DNA from: Planctomycetota bacterium
GTDB lineage: Bacteria > Planctomycetota > Planctomycetia > Pirellulales > Pirellulaceae
DNA length: 55,386 nucleotides
Reading direction: 5' to 3'
NCBI GenBank assembly: GCA_029259935.1
Contig: JAJDEH010000259.1
Coordinates: 1-55,386 of the forward strand
Under the pieces are notes generated by a model. That model made no database searches. It was not told the DNA's origin and worked only from the letters and a program-made list of their open reading frames with translations. This document shows positions 27,592 through 38,000 of the stretch, one piece after another (the first letter of the stretch is position 1; each line of letters starts with the position of its first letter). Both the position numbers and the translations under genes were made by a program.

Positions 27592-29091
27592 GGCACGGCG
27601 GAAGCACTCGGGCAGCGGATTGCTGACGACGATTGGCAGCCGCTCGTGGTCGAATACGAATACGACCACCACAACCGGCTGACGAAGATCACCGAACGCC
27701 TTTCGGTCAGCGGTCCGGCCCGAAAAATCGTGGAATACGTCTACGATGTCTTCAGCCACCGCATCCAAAAGAAGATCGACACGGACGGCAATGGTACAAT
27801 CGACGAGACGAAGAAATTCGCCTACGACGGGCTTCGCCATGAGAGAGGCAATGCGGGCGATCACATCGTCCTGGCCTTCGACGGCAACGATAACCTAACG
27901 AACCGTTACCTGTACGGCCCAGGCGTCGACCAAATCCTGGCCGACGAACAGGTGGACGTAGTCGCGGGGACTTCCGGCATTTCTCTGGCCGCTCACGGAT
28001 CATCTAGGCAGTGTCCGCGACCTGATAAGCTACGACGCAGCCACGGACACCACCACCCTAGAATCGCACATCATCTACGATGCCTACAGCAACGAGCTGT
28101 CGAGTACAGGATACGTCGATCACATCTTCGGCTTCACCGGCCGAGAAATCGATGCCGAATCGGACCTGCAATACAACCGGGCTCGGTATTACGACGCGGC
28201 CGTTGGGCAATGGATCTCCCAAGATCCGCTTGAATTTCAGGCGGGAGATGTCAACTTTTATAGGTTTGTTTCCAACGGTCCGACCACAGCCTTTGATCCC
28301 AACGGGTTGGAGAAATGGACGATATTCGATCTTTTCTACAAGAGGCAGAAGAAGGATGGAGCGTTAGAAAAGGGAAAGTCTTTGCGACAAAGGGCGTTAA
28401 TCGAAGCCGGCGGTGACAATGCCACGGGTGAACTCATTAGGTCGGCAAAGTTTACCGGGGAATTGCCAGGCCAAGCACTTGATCACACGGAAGAATGTGT
28501 AACGGAAGCCGTGCTTTTTGTTATACCTGGGCCCTTTGACAATGCGGCCGCAGGTGCTGTCCGTGGCGGCAAGGCGGTCAAAGCAGCAAAATCACAAGGG
28601 TGGTTCGCGAGAACATGGCGGTGGGTTTTTTCCAGCGGTGACGACGTAGGAAAGGTCGCGAATGCTGCTAGCAAGTCGCGCCGTTTGTCGGAGGCGAAGG
28701 CACTCACACACGCGAGATCCGACGCAATTGCTTTCGCCGGAAGCAGCTCGCACAACTGGGAAGACAGCTCCCTCGAAGGCATGTACAGTCGTAGATTGTG
28801 GAAGGGGCCGTGCTTATCATGGAGTCTCACTAAGAAATAGGGCGACGCTTCAGCCAACAAACATCCATCCAGAATTAGCGAGACGGATGCCTGCAGAAAC
28901 TCTCCAATGACTGGCGAGTTACAAACTGCGCTGAATTCGGCGCAGTTAATCGAGCATTGCATGACGGGGCTAAGTGGAAAGAAATTCGCCTTTACGTTGT
29001 CGACGTACTCACCGGGACCCCCAGCCCTCGCTGCCAAAATTGCACCCAATCGCTAGACGGTATTATTGATACAATTGTGAATGCGTTTTGA
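27592..29091 (+). pseudogene. RHS toxin remnant with YwqJ-like deaminase C-terminus
   Basis: Without a start codon, the frame opens into RHS repeat sequence (VVEYEYDHHNRLTKITERL, IVEYVYDVFSHRI). It shifts frame at about 27980 into WPLTDHLGSVRDLISYD, GREIDAESDLQYNRARYYD and GQWISQDPLEFQAGDVNFYR, the RHS core end. A variable tip follows (EKWTIFDLFYKRQKKDG on). Two further shifts (about 28790 and 28897) lead through GRAYHGVSL and HPELARRMPAE to NDWRVTNCAEFGAVNRALHD and TPSPRCQNC, the CAE and CxxC zinc signature of YwqJ-type nucleic-acid deaminase toxins, ending at TGA 29089-29091. Only the last RHS repeats remain, so no complete delivery protein is encoded. The immunity gene starts 8 nt later. 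Confidence 0.7.
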
Positions 29092-29099
29092 GGATAAAC

Positions 29100-30011
29100 A
29101 TGACGGAGTATTCACCAGAGACGATTGCAGCACTTTCAGCCGCTGGTTGGACACCGGACCGCAGGATCGACGTTTCGAAGTACCGGGCAGCTTATGAAGA
29201 ATACGGGCACACCATTTTCACGACGGTGCTTACGTTTCTCGAACAATTTGGGGGCCTGAAGCTTCGATTTCCACACTTTCGAGTTCCTGACTCCATGGAT
29301 GGCTGTAATTTTCACGCGGACGTTTGGGCTCGTGTTGAGCCGAACTATCTGCGCGAGTATGAAAACCACATCGGTCAGGCCGTAGTTCCTATGGGTGCAG
29401 CTCGCAGCGAACACATGTATTTGCTTATGACGGCGGGCGGAGCAATGTACGCGTGCTTTGAAGACATCCTGTGTTTCGTCGGTCAGGATCACGTAGACGC
29501 CTTGAACTCACTTTGCGAAGGACGCGAGTGGGAGTGTACGGAGGTTGAAGAGGAAAGTCCACCAGTTTCATCCGAGCTTCTTACAACTGTCCGGGAACGA
29601 CTGGATGAGGCGGGATGGACTGCGGACCGCGGAGTAGACGTTTCATCAGAGTTGACGGCGCTAAGTGATCGGGGTTTTACCACTTCGAACCAAGCCAAGG
29701 CGTTTCTGGAAGAATTTTGCGGCCTTCGGATCAAGACGGAAACTGAAGGAGTATTCGATGTAAATCCGCGAACTGCAATGACAATGCTCGAGAGCAGTCA
29801 GGCAGACGAGATCAGCGCAGGTATCCATGCACAAACATTGACACCGATCGGGGAACTCAACCCGGGCGGCGTTGTCATAATGATGGATGACCAGGGCCGT
29901 GTCTTGGGAACACTGCCAGGCCTACCGGAGTGGCTAGTCAACTTTGGCAGCGGGCGGGTTACCGCATTAAACGCCATTGTTACTGCTGCAGGCACTAACT
30001 GGTCGGAGTGA
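29100..30011 (+). CDS. Tandem SUKH-family (SUKH-3-like) immunity protein
   Basis: 303 residues from the ATG at 29100; GAGGA, overlapping the toxin stop codon, lies 6 nt upstream, so translation is coupled to the deaminase frame. Two similar domains are visible: about 5-130 (LSAAGWTPDRRIDVSKYR, TFLEQFGGLKLRFPH) and about 160-300 (LDEAGWTADRGVDVSSEL, AFLEEFCGLRIKTE). The AGWxxDRxxDV and FLEEFGGL pattern is that of SUKH-3 proteins, which neutralise toxins of contact-dependent systems and are often encoded beside deaminase tips. The gene is intact while its toxin is broken, as expected for an orphan immunity gene. Confidence 0.7.
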   Translation: MTEYSPETIAALSAAGWTPDRRIDVSKYRAAYEEYGHTIFTTVLTFLEQFGGLKLRFPHFRVPDSMDGCNFHADVWARVEPNYLREYENHIGQAVVPMGAARSEHMYLLMTAGGAMYACFEDILCFVGQDHVDALNSLCEGREWECTEVEEESPPVSSELLTTVRERLDEAGWTADRGVDVSSELTALSDRGFTTSNQAKAFLEEFCGLRIKTETEGVFDVNPRTAMTMLESSQADEISAGIHAQTLTPIGELNPGGVVIMMDDQGRVLGTLPGLPEWLVNFGSGRVTALNAIVTAAGTNWSE

Positions 30012-30170
30012 TTACAGGGCAGCAAATTGGGAAACGAGTACAGTTCACTTCACGGTTGCGGTCAGCCCCTTTTTTATCGTCAATCTATGAGGTGGAGCCG
30101 ATCCGAAACGATCCCCGCAATCGCAGCGGTAGAGGAGCACGCCGTTTTGTATGACGAGACAGTACTCGGG

Positions 30171-31199
30171 CTACTCTCGCTCCAAGGGCGTTATCCGCTC
30201 GACAATGTTGCGAGTCACCCGACGCTTGGTGCGATCGTACAGTCGTGTCGTTCGAGGGTCGGCATGGCCAGCAAGATATTGCACATCTTCCACCGGCACG
30301 CCCTGCTCAATCAAATCGGTCAAAGTCATGACGCGAAAGCTGTGAGCGGACAGATCAGTAGGCAACCCGGCGTCTTTCAGGCGTCGCTTGACCATGCGGC
30401 ACATGCCATGAGGTGTCAGGGGAGCGGACGTAAGTCTCCGTTCTCGGCGGACCGTGGTGAGAAACAGGGGACTTTGTGGCGGGGCGTCCCACAAGCCCGC
30501 AACGTCCAGGTAGGCAGATAGATAACGTTGCAGATCAAGCCGCACGGGAATCTCACGCGACTTGCCGCCCTTCTCGGAAAACCTAAGTGTCCACTGCTCG
30601 CCCGCGTTGCGAAAGTGACCTCGCTTCAGTCGAGCCACGGCGCCGACGCGAGCAGCGGTGTAGATCATCGTCATGATGGCCGCTCGATCGCGCAGTCCGA
30701 CAACGTGGCTAATATCAATTGACCGCAGCAACATGCGAGCGTGGCTGAGTGACATCTCCGGCGTCTTGCCCTCGACGACCTGGTACCTTTCGCCGCGGAC
30801 ACTTGCCGCGGGGTTCAAAATGACGGCATGCCGCTGAACCAACTTGTCGAACAGGTGCCGGACGGCCGCCAGGTGCTGCTTTTTAGTGGGGATCGATCCA
30901 ACATGTTGGTCGAAGTAGTGACCAGCGTGAGCAGGCGTTACCTGGTGCAAGGGGAGTGAACGTTGCTCACACCACGTAAAGAACTGTTTGATGGCACACG
31001 TGTAGGCGGCTCGCGTGTGCTCGTTGCGAATCGAACCGAAAAGAAATTCTTCATAGGCAAACTTCGCCGCGCCGCCCGCAGCAGCGATCGTGGTCGGCAC
31101 CTGCTCGGCCGGCAGTGAAGTTGAGTTGCTTTGGGGCGTCAAGGCACCGTTCGTTTTCCGTTTCATGGTCGGCATGGTGTTGTTCAAAGTTAACGTCAA
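30171..31199 (-). CDS. Tyrosine recombinase/integrase
   Basis: 342 residues. The N-terminal SAM-like core-binding domain (about 45-130) has HTRAAYTCAIKQFFTWCEQR. The catalytic domain (about 148-342) has all six expected residues: Arg184 (YTAARVGAV), Lys210 (SEKGGKSREIP), His286 and Arg289 (AHSFRV), His312 (LAGHADPRTT) and Tyr321 (RLYDRTK). It should be active in site-specific strand exchange, probably for integration and excision of the element it sits in. It is convergent with the SUKH gene. A strong terminator of the small gene behind it separates the two. Confidence 0.9.
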   Translation of the reverse strand: MTLTLNNTMPTMKRKTNGALTPQSNSTSLPAEQVPTTIAAAGGAAKFAYEEFLFGSIRNEHTRAAYTCAIKQFFTWCEQRSLPLHQVTPAHAGHYFDQHVGSIPTKKQHLAAVRHLFDKLVQRHAVILNPAASVRGERYQVVEGKTPEMSLSHARMLLRSIDISHVVGLRDRAAIMTMIYTAARVGAVARLKRGHFRNAGEQWTLRFSEKGGKSREIPVRLDLQRYLSAYLDVAGLWDAPPQSPLFLTTVRRERRLTSAPLTPHGMCRMVKRRLKDAGLPTDLSAHSFRVMTLTDLIEQGVPVEDVQYLAGHADPRTTRLYDRTKRRVTRNIVERITPLERE

Positions 31200-31271
31200 A
31201 TAATGTCCTTTATTGTTCTTTATCGACGAGTAGAATCAACTTGAGTTATGCACGGCGGGATGCAATGCGAA

Positions 31272-31342
31272 CAAAAAAAGAGGCCCAGCCCGCTCATGCT
31301 GTTGGCTTATCACAACGAGGCAGCATGATGTCGGGTGGGCCT
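31272..31342 (-). terminator. Intrinsic terminator of the small minus-strand gene
   Basis: AGGCCCA followed by GCCCG (31281-31292) pairs with CGGGTGGGCCT (31332-31342) with one bulged G. CATGCTG and CAGCATG extend the stem inside. On the minus strand the hairpin is followed by seven to eight T residues (A-run at 31272-31279 on +). This is a strong rho-independent layout for transcripts of the small gene at 31366-31596. Confidence 0.72.
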
Positions 31343-31365
31343 GATAGAAAAATGCGGAAGGGGAT

Positions 31366-31596
31366 CTACGTGTCGGAAAGTGAGTCAATTGATAGGTGGG
31401 CCTGATTGCTGTTGCCGTTGGCGCGTTCTTGCTCTTTCTTCTTGCTGCGAATGAATTTCAGCAAGTCGCTGGTGCAAACCTGGAGCGGGCGGCCGCCGAC
31501 CGTCAAGCGCGCGACCTCGACGTCCGTCTCGAGACTGAAATCGCAGTCTGACTGATCAACGAGCTGGTGGACGGTGATGTCAAGATCGTGGTTCAT
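31366..31596 (-). CDS. Small hypothetical protein next to the integrase
   Basis: 76 residues from the ATG at 31596 (MNHDLDITVHQLVDQSDCDF); the frame is open 35 codons further upstream but without gene-like sequence. The middle reads VARLTVGGRPLQVCTSDLLKFIRSKKKEQE, compact and basic toward the end. It could be a small DNA-binding or excisionase-like accessory protein given its place beside the integrase and its own terminator, but no family is recognised. Confidence 0.45.
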   Translation of the reverse strand: MNHDLDITVHQLVDQSDCDFSLETDVEVARLTVGGRPLQVCTSDLLKFIRSKKKEQERANGNSNQAHLSIDSLSDT

Positions 31597-31690
31597 TGTG
31601 GGCTCCCATGGCTGGAAAAGATTAGATGAAGAGAACGTCCTGGCGGACGCTATTAAACTGTAGGGGAGTGTCACACTGGCAGCACCGATT

Positions 31691-31715
31691 ATCCCCCCCA
31701 TACTTTCGGGGGGAT
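31691..31715. repeat. C-run/G-run hairpin between two minus-strand genes
   Basis: AT plus six C (31691-31698) pairs with six G plus AT (31708-31715) around a 9-nt loop. It lacks a T-run on either strand. It lies in the about 190-bp gap between the small gene and the TPR-like gene and could be an operator or a terminator-like structure. Confidence 0.4.
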
Positions 31716-31786
31716 TGTAAATGGGATAGGCAAGAAGGAATCGCTCGAAGTTTTAAGACTGCCACCAGGAGACTGGTTGGTTTGGC

Positions 31787-32683
31787 TTATTCGCCAAGAA
31801 GTGCTTCCAATTGCCAAACTTGACGGTGCAGGCCGAGCCGATTGGCTGAGCGAAGTCCGCGTTGCGCGTACTCAGTTGCCTGGTTAGTTTCGCCTATCCA
31901 ACGATAGGTGCGGGCGAATGCCTTGTCTAAGAACACCTTGTAAACGCCGACTTCCTTGCGCCGGTCGGCGAGATCGCGTGCTGTCTCAAGTTCAGCAAGG
32001 GCGACGTCGGGTTTCGTATGTACGGCCGCGCGTTTGAGATAGGTTGCTACCAACTGATTTGGATCGTGCTCAGCGACGCCTTCTGTTTCCAAAATGTCGA
32101 CGCTCTCACGAAAGGCGGCAAGAGATTCCCTGGCGTTGCCCGCCGCGGCCAGGACCGTGCCACGCGACCGTTGGACTTCCGCGATAAACGTACGGAAACG
32201 ATGTCCGCGATACTCAAATGTCCGCGAGCTGCGATCCGCCTTTTGGTCCAACCCGCGGGCTTCCGTCAAAAGGAGTGTGAGTTGGTTAGTTGATACTTCA
32301 AGATTTCCCGATAGGCGGAGGGCGCTAGCTTCACCGAGGGCGCATGCCAGTGTTCGATGTTTCCAGAATCCCTTGAAGTAAGTGTCAGTTGAGTCGCGCG
32401 CGAGTCGACAAAAGAGTAGGTCGCCTTTGTGGTATGCGTCGACCGCCTGTCGAGAAAGGCTCTGGTGAAGTAATACGCCGCCGAGATGCTCGTGGGCAAA
32501 AGCAAGCAATTCGGTTTTCTCAAGATCGTTGATATTTAGCCCAGGAAGCGTCTGAGTGACAAGCTGAAGGTACCGCTCAGCGCGCTTGATCTTACCGCCA
32601 AAAAGACGGAGCTCAATAGCGAACGGAACGAGGCGGCGCGTGAGATCCGGAAAGATTCGGAGTTCGTCTCCATGGAAGTACAT
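31787..32683 (-). CDS. TPR-like helical repeat protein
   Basis: 298 residues composed of paired amphipathic helices resembling tetratricopeptide repeats, for example AFAHEHLGGVLLHQSLSRQA, AEVQRSRGTVLAAAGNARES and YRWIGETNQATEYAQRGLRS. No HTH or enzymatic domain is visible, whereas similar proteins often carry one at the N-terminus. The first about 45 codons overlap, antisense, a HEPN-type remnant on the + strand, so the true start may lie further downstream or the gene may be 5'-truncated. Function unknown; a regulator or protein-interaction role is possible. Confidence 0.55.
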   Translation of the reverse strand: MYFHGDELRIFPDLTRRLVPFAIELRLFGGKIKRAERYLQLVTQTLPGLNINDLEKTELLAFAHEHLGGVLLHQSLSRQAVDAYHKGDLLFCRLARDSTDTYFKGFWKHRTLACALGEASALRLSGNLEVSTNQLTLLLTEARGLDQKADRSSRTFEYRGHRFRTFIAEVQRSRGTVLAAAGNARESLAAFRESVDILETEGVAEHDPNQLVATYLKRAAVHTKPDVALAELETARDLADRRKEVGVYKVFLDKAFARTYRWIGETNQATEYAQRGLRSANRLGLHRQVWQLEALLGE

Positions 32684-33264
32684 GCAGCATCCGCACGAGA
32701 AGCGGCGAAAAGGTGTGCAGGGCGGATTCGAACAGGGATCGACATTTACAATCTGTATCGCAACCAGGACGCTTTGACGCTACTTGATGTCGTTTTTTTA
32801 AGGAAGGATAACGAAGGGGAATTTCACCTTCTCCGTCTAGGCGAGCAGGCCTTTCGACGCCTCCATCCACGCCGCAATTCCAGAGAGCTTGCGCACGCGG
32901 CGTTGGAGATTCCTTCAGATCGGCTTGAGTCCCGAATACTGAACGCTCTGGAGTTCCATTCGCTCGCCATGGAAGTACTGCCCCACGATTGCAACTTGTC
33001 AATCTTTGGGCAGCTGCAGAATGCCTTGCGGGCGATGATGAAGCAGAGACCGTGATCAAACGCGTCTGTAATGTGCTTACGCCGATTGTCGTTTGGCGCC
33101 GCATAGAAAAGGTCGTTAGATACATAGCGATCAGTTTGCGACATTTCGGCGATTTAGGAGTGCCAGCGACATTGGGCCCCGGTTTCCCAAATTCAAAGAA
33201 GACGTCTGGCCGAAGAGCAAGCGTGCTTGCGGAGCCTGCCAAGACAGATGCGTCCCGCGCTTGA
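32672..33264 (+). pseudogene. Frameshifted Apea-like HEPN-domain remnant
   Basis: The first frame from 32672 reads MEVHAASAREAAKRCAGRIR to LESRILNALEFHSLAMEVLP. At about 32988 the reading frame changes and continues with LVNLWAAAECLAGDDEAET and VIKRVCNVLTPIVVWRRIEK, then VVRYIAISLRHFGD. The NLWAAxECLAG followed by P..RR...VRYI pattern is that of Apea-like HEPN proteins, putative RNases often found in phage-defence loci. A one-base shift separates the halves, and the C-terminus is replaced by sequence leading into the truncated serine recombinase. Non-functional as it stands. Confidence 0.5.
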
Positions 33265-34732
33265 GAAGTTGCGTGATACGGCGTATGTCGGTGGGTTTCA
33301 AAAACTTTATGTTCATTCGCCGGATCGACTCGCCAGACGTTATGCGTATCAAGTGTTGTTGGTGGACGAATTAGAAAAACATGACGTTGAGATCGTGTTT
33401 CTCAATCGTGCCATTGGCACCAGTCCAGAAGAAAACTTGCTGTTGCAGATGCAAGGTATGTTCGCCGAGTACGAACGCGCGAAGATCATGGAACGCAGTC
33501 GACGCGGCAAGCGACATGCGGCGACTCGCGGTAGCGTGAACGTGCTTTCCAATGCACCGTATGGTTATCGCTATATTTCGAAACGCGAAGGGGGCGGCGC
33601 GGCGGCTTATGAGATCAACGAGGAGCAGGCAGTTGTGGTAAAACAGATTTTCGAGTGGGTCGGTCGCGATCGCATTTCGATCGGCGAAGTCAAGCGACGT
33701 TTGGATGCGAAAGAGATTCCAACGCCCAGAGGCAAGTCGTGGTGGGACCGCACAACGATCTGGGCCATCCTGAAAAACCCTGCCTATAAGGGCTTTGCGG
33801 CGTTTGGCAAGACTCGTAGTGGGCCGCGCCGACCGCAGTTGCGCACGCCGCGCGGCCAAACGAAGATTCCCCGCCGAACCGGATCGACTTACGACACCGA
33901 TGCCACCGAACAGATTTCGATCGTCGTTCCGGCCATCGTTTCGGAAGAGCTGTTCGCAACCGTCGAGCAACAACTAACTGAAAACCGTCAACGTGGTCGC
34001 GAGCGAAAACGCGGAGCGAGTTATCTCTTGCAAGGTCTGCTCGAATGCGAGTCCTGTGGCTATGCGTACTATGGCAAGAAGGTCAGTCGAATCGCGGCGA
34101 AAGGTAAAAGGCGCTATGCGTACTACCGGTGTGTTGGCAGCGATGCGTATCGTTTCGGTGGCAAGCGAGTCTGCCATAACAAACAGATACGCACCGACAA
34201 ACTTGACCAAGCTGTTTGGAACGACGCCTGTGAATTACTCCGCAATCCAAAGTTGCTTCGCCAGGAGTACGAGCGTCGCTTGTCAGCACCGGAAAGTTCA
34301 TCGAGTGAGCAGTCGCTCAAGAAGCAGATTTCAACTGCCCAACGATCGGTGAACCGATTGATCGATGCTTACGCGGATGGCGTGTTGACTCGCAAGGAAT
34401 TCGACCCGCGAGTCAAACGAGCCCGTCAGCGGTTGACCGATGTCGAAGCGCAGCTTACGGAGCTACAGACGGAAACACGCGAGCAATCCACGTTGCGAGA
34501 AGCACTTGCTTGTCTTGACGACTTCTCGACAACGGTGTCTTCGAATCTTGCCGACGCCGACTGGGCAACGAAGCGAGAAATCCTTCGCACCTTGATCGCC
34601 CGAGTGGTGATTGAGCCAACTCAAATCCGAGTTGTCTATCGCATCAACTTCCCCCTTTTTGCGAAGAAAGCTAGCAAGGAGAAAGTTTTGCACTTTTGTT
34701 GGAGGAGCGCTAGCCGTCGTCCTGGCCGATGA
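33227..34732 (+). pseudogene. Large serine recombinase lacking its N-terminal catalytic segment
   Basis: 501 codons of good recombinase sequence. The part of the resolvase domain that remains starts at MRPALEKLRDTAYVGGFQKL and YVHSPDRLARRYAYQVLLV, followed by LLLQMQGMFAEYERAKIMER. Then come the recombinase domain (APYGYRYISKREGG; RTTIWAILKNPAYKGFAAFG), a zinc beta ribbon (CESCGYAYYGKK; CVGSDAYRFGGKRVCH) and a coiled coil (about 360-430). The usual first 60-70 residues with the nucleophilic Ser are absent and no frame upstream supplies them, so the gene is 5'-truncated at its junction with the HEPN remnant near 33240. Probably inactive. Confidence 0.75.
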
Positions 34733-34867
34733 CGATCTAGACGCTCTGCTTTAGTGGCGTCCGCGCAACACATCGGCTATCGCTAACACTTCTTGGCCGG
34801 CAAGTGCCAGAAACACCGGCGCTGTGACGAACTGTTGATTTCCTGCCAAGATGTGGGCCGCGAGAAA

Positions 34868-34926
34868 CACCAAGAGGCACGAAATTGAAGGGGACTCAGT
34901 TTTTGTGTTTTTTCGTGTTTCTGGTG
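34868..34926. repeat. Imperfect inverted repeat upstream of the kinase gene
   Basis: CACCAAGAGGCACGAAA (34868-34884) is complementary to TTTCGTGTTTCTGGTG (34911-34926) with a few mismatches, separated by 26 nt. It lies in the otherwise gene-free 34733-35069 interval after the recombinase and may be a dispersed intergenic repeat or an element end. Confidence 0.4.
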
Positions 34927-35069
34927 GCTATCTGCGTCAGTGCCGTAACCGGTTTGTATATTAGGACTTACGATGCCGGAAAGGAAAGTGTCACACCCTG
35001 GCGTTTTATCCTTGTTTGGAGCAATTTCACAACCCGGAACCCCTTCGCAGCGCCGCGAGGTAATGAATC

Positions 35070-38000
35070 ATGAAAACCCAGCAGTGTTTGACAGATCACG
35101 AATTAAGCGACTTTGATTTGGGCAATCTCCAGCCGGAGCAATACGAGGAAGCATCGAACCACCTGGAGATCTGTCCTACTTGTGCCGCGCGATTCGAGAA
35201 CCTGGACCAGCAAGCGGACGACGTACTGGGACATCTCCATTTGGATCTTCCCAAAGAGATTCTGAGCGACGATTCCGAGTTGGATCGGTTAGTGGGTGCC
35301 GCGGCAGCTCTGCACGATACATCCGTTGCCGGGCAAGTCGAGACGCTAGGCGTGGACATTGCTCGGAAGAAGCCCGCATTGGAACAAATTGTCTCGCGGA
35401 TTCTGTCACCCGCTGAATCGGATGGTGAAATGGGGCGCTTGGGCGGCTACCGAGTGCTTGATGTTCTCGGCAAGGGTGGCATGGGGATTGTTTTCAAAGC
35501 CGAAGACGTTGGACTCAAGCGGCTGGTCGCGCTGAAGGCGATGCTGCCCCACATAGCCATGTCGAGCGATTCGGCTCGCGAACGCTTTGTTCGCGAAGCG
35601 CAGGCAACGGCCGCGATTCATCACGACAACATTGTGACGATTCATCAAGTGGTCCCTGACGGCGAAGTTCCGTTCCTGGCGATGCATCTCCTGGAAGGCG
35701 AATCGCTGGGCATGCGGCTAAAACGCGAAGAAGTCGTCCCGCTCGACGAGGCATGCCGCATTGTTCGTGAAGCGGCGCAAGGGCTGGCAGCCGCCCACGG
35801 CAAAGGCCTCACGCATCGCGATATCAAACCGGACAACCTGTGGTTGGAAGCAGGGACGGGCCGCGTGAAAATCGTCGATTTTGGCCTGGCTCGCGCGATC
35901 GATGACCAAGCGAATCTGACGCAATCAGGAGAGGTTGTCGGCACACCGAGCTACCTAGCTCCTGAACAGGCTCTGGGGCAGTCGATTGACGCTCGAGTCG
36001 ATCTCTTCAGCTTGGGCGTGGTCTTTTACCAGATGCTGACAGGAAACAAGCCATTTGAACGGGAGAATACGATTGCAACGCTACGCGCGATCGATAGCGA
36101 GACGCCACCCTCGCCGGCAAGCCTTCGTGACGAAGTCCCGGGCGCGCTGTCCGATCTCGTAATGCGGCTATTGGAAAAGGTCCCCGATCAGCGTTTTCAA
36201 TCGGCATCCGATCTCGTCGAAGCAATTCATGTCGTCGAAGAAACACCAGCCGCGCCCGTCGTCCTGTCCGAGTCCCGCAAAGCGCGACCGCGACGCGGGA
36301 CGCTCGTTGCCATTGCGGCCGTGGCTGCCTTGCTGCTGGTCGCTGGCGTCGTCTTCATCGTCCGCGACAAGCAGGGAAACATCATCGCGAAGATTTTCGG
36401 ACCAGCAGGGTCAACTGTCGAAAGAGTTTCCGAGGATCCCAAAACAAGCGGCGACAAAACCACCCCACGCGTGGTCGCGCCGCCCGTCGAACCCTCACGG
36501 AATCATTTGCCGGCCCTGGGCCCGCTGGCGCTGGTTCAACAGCCGACCCGATTGATCTCGAAAGATGGCGACCCGGTTCAGTCCCACACGCTGGATACGT
36601 TGCCGATCATGGGAGCGACAACCGCTGCCGTCTCGCCCGATGGCAAGCATGTGGCGACGTTCAGCGACGACGGCATGATCCGCATCTGGGATCCGCACAG
36701 CCGTGAGCTAGTACAGTTGCTCGTCGGTCACACGGCAGGTCCGCCGCGACGAAACATCTATGTCGACTTTGATAGTCTCGCTTGGAATTCGGACAATCGT
36801 CGACTCGCCGCACTCGACACGAGTGGCGAACTGCGTGTCTGGGACACGACAACGGGTAAAACGATCTTTTCGTACAAGCACGAAAAGGCGAAGATCAGAA
36901 CGTACCGATGGTCTCCCGATGGCTCGCTGCTTGCAACCCTTTTCGACGACCAAATCGGGCGAATCCTGGACAGTCAGGGCAAGTTGGTCTCAAAGCTGGA
37001 GCATCCGCCCGGATCTCCTTGGCACCTGGCTTGGTCACCGGACAGCAAGACTCTGGCAACCAGCCTTTATAGAGACCCTTTCATCTATTTGTGGGATATC
37101 CAATCTGGAAAAGGCAAACGAATCAAGTGCCCAGCCATGATCTATCCGGATGGGCTGTTCAACATCGCGCTCTCCTGGTCATCTGATAGCAAGCAGGTAG
37201 CGGCCTGCTGCAACCAATTTGTCGTGGTTTGCGACGTGGCGTCCGGTGCCGTGCAACAAGTGCTTGACCAACTGGCTCACACAGTGGCCTGGTCCTTGGA
37301 TGGCTCTGAGTTGTTTGTCGGTTTGGCGACCGGACAGAACCCTGACGATAGCTATCAAATCGTTCGAATCGAGTCTGGAAAAGAAACGCAGCGAATTGAA
37401 ATATTCAAAAACTCGTCTGGTGTGCCGTACACAACGTCGATCACACCGTTGACCGATGGACAACATCTGTTGGTCAAATTCTTTGATGGTGGAAACCGCC
37501 TCGTAAATCTGAAGACCGCCGAGTCGCGCCAAATCGGCGGCCAACGCTTCAGCTTTGTCTTCGCCAGCCGAGACGGATCGGTATGCGCCTTGTCGGGTTC
37601 CAAGGCTGGCAGCGGCGTTGTTGGCGTGATGACCGATGCCGTCGAAAGTGACCAGGCTCTGAATTGGATTCCCTTGCTAGCTAACTCAGGCGTTGAGCGG
37701 ATCGCCTGTTCAGAGCGATTTATCGCGACTATTGCCAACAACGGCGGCGCGCTCATCGACCGCAACACCGGTCGCGTCGTACGGCGATTCGAGAGGCTCG
37801 GCGGATCTGGAGCAACTGCGATTCTCTTCTCGCCAGACACCAAACATGTCTTCATCGGCGAGACCCGAGGCAATTGCAGAATTGTGGCACTAGATGGTTC
37901 ACACCTCGCGGATTTTCAGACGGAAGAGTTTGTTCACGATGTGCGTGCTGCGGCATATTCCCTCGATGGAAAAGAAATCGCGATCGTTGGACACCTCGGC

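Noticed and set aside
34885..35073. 62-codon frame starting TTG and overlapping the kinase ATG as ATGA
   Set aside because: The first half lies in an inverted intergenic repeat (T-rich, giving FLCFFVFLV), there is no ribosome site, and no family is recognised.
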